Assembly: GCA_013152385.1 (NCBI GenBank)
Contig: JAADGL010000037.1
Location: 1 to 33,914 of the forward strand
DNA from: Acidobacteriota bacterium
Lineage (GTDB): Bacteria > Acidobacteriota > Holophagae > Thermotomaculales > Thermotomaculaceae
Direction: 5' to 3'
DNA length: 33,914 nucleotides
Below are positions 18,501 to 23,764 of the stretch, piece by piece. The notes below the pieces were generated by a model. The model was not told where the DNA came from. It did no database searches and was given only the letters and a program-made list of their open reading frames with translations. Each line of letters begins with the position of its first letter. The first letter of the stretch is position 1. Made by a program: the position numbers and the translations under genes.

Positions 18501-18683
18501 GAGAAATCCGTCCGAGCTCTGCCGGATACATCGGACATCGCCCAAAGACCGGCTGTCCACCTCCTGCCAGCGTTCATGCTTCCACTGCCGGATCGTGCGG
18601 GGAAAACCGGCATACAGTGGAAAAACACACAGCAATACGACAGCAACGATACAGTATCTGCATAAGGTGCGGAACTTTAACAA
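15513..18683 (-). CDS. Periplasmic two-component-propeller sensor fused to a Ser/Thr protein kinase
   Basis: 1056 residues. An N-terminal signal/anchor ('YCIVAVVLLCVFPLYAG') is followed by many propeller blades of the Reg_prop type, e.g. 'GFLWFATGLGAIRYDG', 'GSLWVGTGNGLLCL' and 'GTLWIGTDGGVCHI', then a Y_Y_Y-like domain ('YRIMLRGFDSGFSE...' near residue 690). A membrane helix lies at about 731-755. The cytoplasmic C-terminus from ~777 is a Hanks-type kinase: glycine loop 'GRGGMGTVY', Lys in 'VALKVM', catalytic Asp898 in 'HRDVKPENVM', DLG in place of DFG ('LLDLGLAR') and PPE in place of APE. Propellers like this normally precede histidine kinases; here the output is Ser/Thr phosphorylation. 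The start is TTG with AGGGGG upstream. It lies 56 bases after the small peptide gene and may be in the same transcript. Confidence 0.9.
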   Translation of the reverse strand: MLKFRTLCRYCIVAVVLLCVFPLYAGFPRTIRQWKHERWQEVDSRSLGDVRCIRQSSDGFLWFATGLGAIRYDGTRFLIFSNASIPVFKSGYSLCLAEFPAGSLWVGTGNGLLCLKNGKWTYFGKRSGLPGRTVIKLLADSKHRFWAGTDHGLAYMKKGEMRFHIFPRFQNLFIQGLIELHPGEIWVIAESRLYSIHKNHVSQIVVGSKTKKVWAIAADHRGGVWVSTDKGLFHSQNGQFDFVRLQPALSGKSLFPLLVTRDGTLWCGIEGVGVGRLVGARMQVFGEKDGLTQQKILSLFEDREGSLWVGTGSGVDRFRRTAFSSYGTADGLPYRVVQSVCEDDINFLWVATQKGVVRFGAEGDSKVFLKGKDVFSLLPLRNGRIWAGGRGLHALPVESADEKRLFLKFRKSTIFSMILARDKSRWIGTEHGLFRIFKGKIQVFKKVDGLPSERVRVIRSAPDGTLWIGTDGGVCHIIVGDSLRVIPLPGRLNDSFVYELFVEKNGTVWAGTDFGLRRIRNNTINALTVKNGLPSNDIYAIQPDGRGNFWISEGNGICSVSRTALDVAMSEENGKVFPALFDTRDGLPINSGLGGTQPVSWKDRSGEIWFATVNGLTVVNPRRIPRNKVAPFVQLEGVRVDGRQCPLHKKFSLQPGWKRLRVCYAGLSFVVPERNRYRIMLRGFDSGFSETSQTEVEYTNLDPGEYTFLVYAANNDGVWSQSPASFSFTVVTPWWRSLWFLGVVLVLAGILMNLLAKALLRFWSVIKQWRSTHVFGKYRIIEPVGRGGMGTVYRAISRKDDEIVALKVMDSDVKDEDARKRFLREGKLGQEMNHPNIVRIYDSGKAGGSLYYAMEFCQGIPLRSLMEEGMSIRAVLAVCTVLCDALHYLHKKGIVHRDVKPENVMILDTPDFQLIDEADDPVTFAGSCVKLLDLGLARQAGATTLTRTGLVAGTILYVPPESLGGSKHATSSVDYYAVGIMAYEMVTGVAPYIGEDMAELMYAVLYRSPTPPKEVEPRVPKPVSDFIMSLIEKDPSQRISGYDAIQQGFMKVLRGL

Positions 18684-18739
18684 TTAACCGGTGCCCCCTG
18701 CGGTAATTTTAACACGCCCGTAAATTCAAAACATTCAAC

Positions 18740-18880
18740 TCAGCGAGGTTCACACGGGGCCTGTTTGGGGCAATGTTCCGTGTCCCCGTCTTCTCCCGCT
18801 TTCGTAACAACCTCTGTTTTGTCATTCAGGACAGCCAATTGTGGCTCCAGCGATTGCAGACTGTTTTTCCGGTTTTCCAT
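18740..18880 (-). CDS. Small peptide gene, candidate radical-SAM-modified peptide precursor
   Basis: 46 codons, ATG at 18880 and TGA at 18740-18742. The ATG is preceded by AAAGGAGGG with five bases between, a near-ideal ribosome site. It starts inside the last 59 bases of the radical SAM/SPASM gene but in a different frame, so it is not a continuation of it. The peptide begins MENRKNSLQSLEPQLAVLND, continues with an acidic, charged stretch (KTEVVTKAGEDGDTEH) and ends CPKQAPCEPR, with two cysteines six positions apart near the end. That plan, an uncleaved polar leader with a short Cys/Pro core, fits a RiPP precursor, and the adjacent maturase-type enzyme supports it. I know no family match, and the first 20 codons also code for the enzyme, so the reading remains provisional. 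Confidence 0.6.
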   Translation of the reverse strand: MENRKNSLQSLEPQLAVLNDKTEVVTKAGEDGDTEHCPKQAPCEPR

Positions 18881-20162
18881 TTTTCCCTCCTTTGAGTTTT
18901 GACATTGTATGGAGTATCACCGCCTCCTGCAGGCAGTGTTTCCATCTTCCGCAGGCAGTTTCCGGGCCGCTTTTTTCCAGAAGGTCCGGACATCGCCCCA
19001 TGCAGGCCGGCAGCAGGCTGCACACTCTGCATTCCCGCCACTGCAACGGGGAAAACCGTGCCCATTGCCGGTTCTTATCCGGTGCTTCTGACTCGGAAAC
19101 ATGACTGACAACCTTTTTCGGATCCCCCACATCGTTCCAGCATTTGTAAATGTCACCCCCGGGGCCGATCACATAAGCAAACGCGGAAACCTTTGAACAA
19201 ACCGTCATCTGCGGCAATTTCAACAGCCCGTCTTCCCCCCTCCTGTAGGCGGACCGGGCAAAATTCACCCATTCCGAGGCAAACTCTTCAGGGTGCAAAC
19301 ATTTATTTTTATATTCGCTGTTGGCTTCGTTGGTGGCATCAACATTGGCAATCTCAAACCGTACTTTCCCTGATAATCCGGCGGCTTCCAGTATTGCAGC
19401 CAACTTTTCCCATTCTCCGCGGTTTTCCCGGTCCAGATTCATCCGGACCTTCACCGTCTTAAATGCTTCCGCCGCAATCCGGACACTCTCCAGCAAGCGG
19501 TGAAAAGTCCCGCCTCCCCCACGGAGGACACGGCGGCGGTTATGAACTTCCGGCGGGCCGTCCAGGGTAATTTGAATACCGGAAATCCCCGCCGAAGCAA
19601 GTTTTGATGCCAGTGTTTCCGTCAGCAGATAACCGTTTGAAACAAGGAAAAACGAAACATCCTTCCCCCGGGATCCGCAGATCGCCCGGATCCGTTTTGT
19701 GACACTCAAAACCATTTCCGCCGCCAGCAGGGGCTCCCCTCCGTACCACGTCACGGAAACTTCCCGGACTTCCTTCATCCGCCTGTCAACAAACCCAATC
19801 AGCCGGGTTGCCGTCTCTTTGCTCATGGTACCGGCTAAGCGGTTCTCGTAACAGTAAGGGCAGGCAAAATTACAATCCAGTGTCGGGGCAATTGTCAGCA
19901 TCAGCTTGTTCCGGGCACTCCGCAGACGCCGGTATTTCTCCATTGCCAGTGCCAATTCATCTGTTTCACCGGGAACCAGAACCCCCTGTTCCCTCATCAC
20001 GGCGGAGACCTCCGGGTCCAGCTCACGGCATTTCCCATCCCGAACCAGCTTCCAGCTCCGGCTGTCCAGGCGTACCACGGCACCGGTCCTGGCGTTATAC
20101 ACAATCCGGAGCGTATCCGCCATTTGGAAAAAGTGATTGTATCGGGATAACTTTTCCACCAT
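18822..20162 (-). CDS. Radical SAM/SPASM peptide-maturase-like enzyme
   Basis: 446 residues. An N-terminal ~80-residue region ('MADTLRIVYNARTGAVVRL' etc.) resembles the PqqD-like peptide-recognition domains of RiPP maturases. It is followed by the radical SAM core with C-x3-C-x2-C in 'LDCNFACPYCYENR', the SAM motif 'VTWYGGEPLL' and 'GISGIQITLDGPPEVHNRRR'. The C-terminal SPASM region has 'CSKVSAFAYVIGPGGDIYKC' and 'CRVCSLLPACMGRCP', then two more Cys ('TACGRWKHC'), enough for auxiliary 4Fe-4S clusters. The architecture is that of enzymes making thioether or carbon-carbon links in peptides; anaerobic sulfatase-maturase-like activity is an alternative, but no sulfatase gene adjoins. The ATG at 20162 has GTGAGG upstream; a TTG at 20195 is less likely. 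The next gene is a short peptide overlapping its end by 59 bases. Confidence 0.88.
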   Translation of the reverse strand: MVEKLSRYNHFFQMADTLRIVYNARTGAVVRLDSRSWKLVRDGKCRELDPEVSAVMREQGVLVPGETDELALAMEKYRRLRSARNKLMLTIAPTLDCNFACPYCYENRLAGTMSKETATRLIGFVDRRMKEVREVSVTWYGGEPLLAAEMVLSVTKRIRAICGSRGKDVSFFLVSNGYLLTETLASKLASAGISGIQITLDGPPEVHNRRRVLRGGGGTFHRLLESVRIAAEAFKTVKVRMNLDRENRGEWEKLAAILEAAGLSGKVRFEIANVDATNEANSEYKNKCLHPEEFASEWVNFARSAYRRGEDGLLKLPQMTVCSKVSAFAYVIGPGGDIYKCWNDVGDPKKVVSHVSESEAPDKNRQWARFSPLQWRECRVCSLLPACMGRCPDLLEKSGPETACGRWKHCLQEAVILHTMSKLKGGKNGKPEKQSAIAGATIGCPE

Positions 20163-20240
20163 ACCCGCCTCACCGGAATTTCCGTTTATTGACAAATGCC
20201 CGTGACGCCCGCCGCCACACTCAAGTTGTTTCTTGACTAA

Positions 20241-20246
20241 AGTATA
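20241..20246 (-). promoter_or_regulatory. Possible -10 box for the radical SAM gene
   Basis: TATACT on the minus strand about 80 bases before the radical SAM start, downstream of the previous operon's terminator. No good -35 box lies 16-18 bases upstream, so an activator or a weak promoter is possible. Confidence 0.35.
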
Positions 20247-20308
20247 CCACTAATTTATGAAACAGCATTCCCGAATCTTCAACAAAGTGTAAAAAATACT
20301 CTGCCACA

Positions 20309-20337
20309 GAAAAAAAGCCCGGCAAAACATGCCGGGC
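20309..20337 (-). terminator. Intrinsic terminator of the sensor/small envelope gene operon
   Basis: On the minus strand CCCGGCA-TGTTT-TGCCGGG (20318-20336) followed by CTTTTTTTCT. It lies about 60 bases after the Pro-rich protein gene and separates it from the radical SAM gene. Confidence 0.85.
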
Positions 20338-20397
20338 CGGGCACACAGGGGGGAAATAATAAAAATCCGTACATTTTTACAAGATTGCCAGCTGCCC

Positions 20398-21069
20398 TTA
20401 TCTTCCGTAAAACAGCATTTCCCGGTTTGCGCCAGCATCCTGCATCACATGGACACCGTCAAAATAGATTTTCACACGGGCCACAATGCGGTTATCCAGC
20501 ACAAGGGGAAAAGACCAGCAGGATTCCGGTTCAATAAACTCCGCATAAGGCAGAATCTTCAATCGGTTGAACACCGGCTGCAAAGCCGCTTTCACCGATT
20601 GCAGCCCCGCTGTGGTTTCGCCGAAGCGACACGGCATGATTCCCAGCGGAAGAATGCTGCCGTTTTCCGGGTTTATCCGCAGAACGCCAATGGCAATTCC
20701 CTGATATAAAATACCGGCCTTCACTTCAAGCTCACCGGACGGCCCCCGTGAAACCCACACCTTTCCCGGCCGCATCAACCGGTTCAGTTCCCGGACAGTG
20801 GCAACCGCCCTCTGCAGATTCCGCAGCAGCTCTGCGGCGGGAACGGCACAGACAACAGGAATGCCGGGGGCTGGTGGAGACGGCGGAACCAGGCCGGGAG
20901 GGGCGGGAACAGGCGGATTTGCCGGGGGCAACGGTGCAGGGGCCGGCTGCTGAAGCAGCAAAGGCGGCATCTGCTTCTGCGGCGGCGGAGATTGCGCCGA
21001 CACCGGCTGTGCTGTTAAAACACAGCAGAAAACCATAACAACAACGGAAAACAAAAACTCTTTTTTCAT
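20398..21069 (-). CDS. Secreted Pro-rich protein of unknown function
   Basis: 223 residues. A signal peptide ('EFLFSVVVMVFCCVLTAQPV', cleaved near SAQ-SPP) leads to a proline/alanine-rich spacer at about 26-72 (motifs PPPQK, PAPAPLPP, PPSPPAPG), then a compact ~150-residue domain from 'AAELLRNLQRAVATVRELNR' to 'ANREMLFYGR'. The latter contains 'AGILYQGIAIGVLRINPENG' and 'KIYFDGVHVMQDAGANRE', which I do not recognise. The Pro-rich stretch suggests it spans peptidoglycan or keeps the domain away from the membrane. CGGAGG precedes the ATG. It is the last gene after a small lipoprotein-like gene (gap 12 bases), behind a sensor kinase pair, and ends at a clear terminator. The two-component system next door may control it. 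Confidence 0.8.
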   Translation of the reverse strand: MKKEFLFSVVVMVFCCVLTAQPVSAQSPPPQKQMPPLLLQQPAPAPLPPANPPVPAPPGLVPPSPPAPGIPVVCAVPAAELLRNLQRAVATVRELNRLMRPGKVWVSRGPSGELEVKAGILYQGIAIGVLRINPENGSILPLGIMPCRFGETTAGLQSVKAALQPVFNRLKILPYAEFIEPESCWSFPLVLDNRIVARVKIYFDGVHVMQDAGANREMLFYGR

Positions 21070-21081
21070 GGTAACCTCCGT

Positions 21082-21372
21082 TTAATGTGAATCTTTTTCA
21101 TTCCGGGATTTTTCCAGCCGGTCAATTTTTTCTTCCAGTTTTTTCAATTGCTCATTGAGGGCATTCAGCGTTTCCTCAAGGGCATGGGGCTTCGGCGTTT
21201 CAGCGGCAGTTGTTTTCTTCCAGATCAAAATCCCCGCCAGCGCGAAAACACCGAGAATAATCCATTCAAACCCGGGAAAAGGCGGCGGCGGGGGGCCGGG
21301 CGCACAGGCCCAGAAAGAAAAAAGCAGAAAAAACAGGCAAATCCGGCAAAAAACTTTCACTGACGTATTCAT
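21082..21372 (-). CDS. Small membrane or lipoprotein-like protein with coiled coil
   Basis: 96 residues. The N-terminus 'VFCRICLFFLLFSFWACAPG' resembles a signal with a lipobox-like FWAC, so a lipoprotein is possible. A Pro-rich patch (GPPPPPFPG) is followed by one membrane helix 'WIILGVFALAGILIWKK' and a C-terminal charged coiled coil ('LEETLNALNEQLKKLEEKID'). I do not recognise a family; the layout resembles small envelope-stress or phage-shock-like membrane proteins, but that is only shape similarity. The ATG at 21372 has GGGAGG five bases upstream; an ATG-like start two codons earlier is less well placed. It shares an operon with the Pro-rich secreted protein, 12 bases downstream. Confidence 0.72.
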   Translation of the reverse strand: MNTSVKVFCRICLFFLLFSFWACAPGPPPPPFPGFEWIILGVFALAGILIWKKTTAAETPKPHALEETLNALNEQLKKLEEKIDRLEKSRNEKDSH

Positions 21373-21432
21373 CGCCACCTCCCGTCCTCACCCATAAAGT
21401 AGGAAAAAAAGATAAAGAAATTCTGTACGGAA

Positions 21433-21450
21433 CATTAAGAAAAAATGAAG
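21433..21450 (-). promoter_or_regulatory. Possible OmpR/PhoB-type operator before the two small envelope genes
   Basis: On the minus strand CTTCATT and CTTAATG repeat with an 11-base period (CTTCATTTTTTCTTAATG), the spacing of OmpR/PhoB-family direct repeats. A TATCTT -10-like box follows 18 bases later, so an activator bound here would overlap the -35 region. The upstream genes encode an OmpR-family regulator and its kinase. Confidence 0.35.
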
Positions 21451-21462
21451 ATTCAAAAAATA

Positions 21463-22905
21463 TTACAGCGGCAGAGTGAAAAAGACGGTTGTGCCGTCCC
21501 CCTGTGAACTCTCAATCCGGACATTCCCGCCCTGGGCATCAACCATGGACTTTATCAGCGTAAGGCCGAGCCCTGTCCCCCTGCCTCCGGCGGCGCCCCG
21601 GTTTCCCTTCCGGTAAAAAGGCTCAAAAGCGCGGGACAGAGTTTCGGCATCCATTCCGCCCCCGGTATCCGAAAACCAAATTTCCACAAACCCCGGAACC
21701 AGGCGCCACCCGGACACAACCGACGTTTCAGGGGGACAATGGGAAAGCACATTGGAAAGAAGGTTGAGAAGAATCTGTTCCAGCATATCGGCATCCGCCA
21801 TCACCGTAACCGGCGGCCCCTCCTGAATTCGCACCGGAATTTCCGGGGCGAAAAGCCCGCTCTGCTCCTGAAAACGGCGAAAAAAACTCTTCAGTTCCAC
21901 CGCATCCTTTTCCACATCAGCGGCATTCTCCACTCTGGAAATTCCAAGCAAGCGGTCACAGAGGCGGATCAGATGATTAACCTCCCGAAACATCCCTTTG
22001 GCCAGACGGTTCACCGTCTCCGGTTCATCCACCGCATCCCTCAGCAGAACCTCCAGCGAACCCCGCAACCCGGTCAGAGGGGTCAGGAGTTCATGGGCGG
22101 CATTTGTGACAAATCTCTTTCTCGAACCAAACATCTCCCCCAGCCTGTTTGTCATTAACTCAAAAGAATCCGCCAGATTTCCGATTTCATCCTTCCGGTT
22201 CCGGACATCGGGTTTCAGATTAAAATTGCCCCTTTCAATCTCCCGGCACGCCAGCGACAGGCTCCGCAAATCCTTCAAACTTAAACCAATCAGCCAATAG
22301 CCGAACAAAATTCCCAGAATCAGAACAATCATCACAGCCGCCATCTGCATATAGCCGTACCGGAACAGAATCTTCCTGATACCCGAAAGGGGCCGGCTCA
22401 CCTGAATCACACCCAACACACGGGGACTGTCCGGTTCCGGACGCAGGGGAATCAGGCAGGTCAGATACAGAATGCCGTTTTCCTTATTCCAATATGTAAT
22501 TTCATTGTTTCCCGACAGGGCCTTTGAGACATAATCGGGGTTCGGGGCCGGAGCATCCGGTTCTTCCGCCAGGCGTTTGCCCCGTGCAATCACATGGCCA
22601 CTGCTGTCCAGCACAAGGGCCGCAGTGTTCCTCGAAGTCAGATCCCGGGCCAGCGCAAGGGCTTTCCGTACCGGAACCTCCGCCGGCGGGGCAGAACGCC
22701 GGTTTTGCAACCCATCACCGGCCAGCCAATGCGCAATAACCGGTTTCGCCTCGGCGCGGACATGCCCTGCCTCATTTTCAATAAAAAGCTGCCAGATATT
22801 CCAATAAGAATAATAACTGACCGGAACAACGGAAAAAATCAATAAAACCGCATAAAGCAAACTTATCTTCGTTCTCAACCCCAGGCGGTCAAAAATCCGA
22901 TTCAT
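21463..22905 (-). CDS. Membrane sensor histidine kinase (HAMP, HisKA, HATPase)
   Basis: 480 residues. Two membrane helices ('ISLLYAVLLIFSVVPVSYYS' near 15-34 and 'AAVMIVLILGILFGYWLIGL' near 190-209) flank a ~150-residue periplasmic sensor domain. HAMP follows, then HisKA with His271 in 'NAAHELLTPLTGLRG' and the ATPase domain with N box 'LEQILLNLLSNVL', G1 'SDTGGGMD', F 'FEPFYRKG' and G2 'GRGTGLGLTLIKSM'. The H box reads HELLTP where HELRTP is usual; the phosphorylated His is kept. It shares a TAATG stop-start overlap with the response regulator, so the two are a cognate pair. The signal is unknown; the downstream pair of small envelope genes suggests a cell-envelope response. Confidence 0.95.
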   Translation of the reverse strand: MNRIFDRLGLRTKISLLYAVLLIFSVVPVSYYSYWNIWQLFIENEAGHVRAEAKPVIAHWLAGDGLQNRRSAPPAEVPVRKALALARDLTSRNTAALVLDSSGHVIARGKRLAEEPDAPAPNPDYVSKALSGNNEITYWNKENGILYLTCLIPLRPEPDSPRVLGVIQVSRPLSGIRKILFRYGYMQMAAVMIVLILGILFGYWLIGLSLKDLRSLSLACREIERGNFNLKPDVRNRKDEIGNLADSFELMTNRLGEMFGSRKRFVTNAAHELLTPLTGLRGSLEVLLRDAVDEPETVNRLAKGMFREVNHLIRLCDRLLGISRVENAADVEKDAVELKSFFRRFQEQSGLFAPEIPVRIQEGPPVTVMADADMLEQILLNLLSNVLSHCPPETSVVSGWRLVPGFVEIWFSDTGGGMDAETLSRAFEPFYRKGNRGAAGGRGTGLGLTLIKSMVDAQGGNVRIESSQGDGTTVFFTLPL

Positions 22906-23612
22906 TAGTCTTCCGTATTGTCCGGGTAAAACGCGTAGCCCATACCATAAACCGTTCGAATCAAACGGGCCGGAGAATCATTCAGCTTTTTACGCAGATG
23001 GTTAATGTGAACATCAATGACATTCGTACCCCCGTCATAATCGTACCCGAGAATCCGGTTCAGCAGAATTTCCCTTGTAAACACCCTGCGCGGATGCCGC
23101 ATAAAAAGTTCCAGCAGTGCAAATTCAGTGGGCGTAAGGCTGACCGGAATCCCGTTTTGCCCGACCTCCCGGGTTTCCGTGTTCAGGGAAAGGTGCCCTG
23201 CCTTCATCAGCTTTTTTTCTGTAATCTTTCCGCTTCGCCGGAGCAGCGCCCGAATTCTCGCAAGAAGCTCGTCAAAATCAAAGGGTTTGGTCAGATAATC
23301 GTCTGCGCCGCTGTTCAGGCCCCGTACCCTGTCCGAAACCTCATTTTTGACCGTCAGCATCAGAATCGGAAGATCATTTCCCCGGGCCCGAATCCGGCGG
23401 CACACCTCAAAGCCGTCGATATCCGGAAGCACAACATCAAGAATAATCAAATCAAAAGAAGACTGCCCGGCCAGATCCAGCCCATCCTTTCCCGAATGAC
23501 AGCTTGACACCCGATAGTTCTCGTATTGAAGCCCGGTCTGCAAAAACCCCGCAATAACCGGGTCGTCCTCAATCACTAAAATGGCAATTCCGTCTTTTCT
23601 GACGTCTTCCAC
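22905..23612 (-). CDS. OmpR/PhoB-family response regulator
   Basis: About 235 residues. The receiver has the acidic pair in '[16 protein letters not shown]', the phosphorylated Asp59 in '[19 protein letters not shown]', the Thr/Lys switch region '[13 protein letters not shown]' and '[18 protein letters not shown]'. The C-terminal winged helix ends with '[15 protein letters not shown]' and '[12 protein letters not shown]', the classical DNA-contact and wing signature. I place the start at the GTG at 23612, with AAAGGAG 10 bases upstream; a longer frame to 23654 would add 14 residues with no family counterpart. A promoter lies 67 bases upstream. Its stop overlaps the sensor kinase start, so both proteins are made together. 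Confidence 0.95.
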   Translation of the reverse strand: MEDVRKDGIAILVIEDDPVIAGFLQTGLQYENYRVSSCHSGKDGLDLAGQSSFDLIILDVVLPDIDGFEVCRRIRARGNDLPILMLTVKNEVSDRVRGLNSGADDYLTKPFDFDELLARIRALLRRSGKITEKKLMKAGHLSLNTETREVGQNGIPVSLTPTEFALLELFMRHPRRVFTREILLNRILGYDYDGGTNVIDVHINHLRKKLNDSPARLIRTVYGMGYAFYPDNTED

Positions 23613-23678
23613 GATGGTTTGACTCCTTTGCCCCGCCGGATACAGAAAAAACAATTGACAATCGCTGCCGCTCCTTTG

Positions 23679-23707
23679 AAGATAGCACTCTCCCTTCCCC
23701 CTGACAA
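23679..23707 (-). promoter_or_regulatory. Sigma70-like promoter of the two-component operon
   Basis: On the minus strand TTGTCA (23702-23707) and TATCTT (23679-23684) with a 17-base spacer, in the gap between the SelD fusion gene and the response regulator. Confidence 0.6.
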
Positions 23708-23764
23708 GTTTTGCTCATCCCCGCACTGCCCCTGAAATGAAAACGGAATCTATGAGCCGTGCGT

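Noticed and set aside
20233-20256. Plus-strand TTGACT with 17 bases to TATGAA, a promoter-like pair
   Set aside because: It points into the antisense of the Pro-rich gene and its terminator; no plus-strand gene follows.
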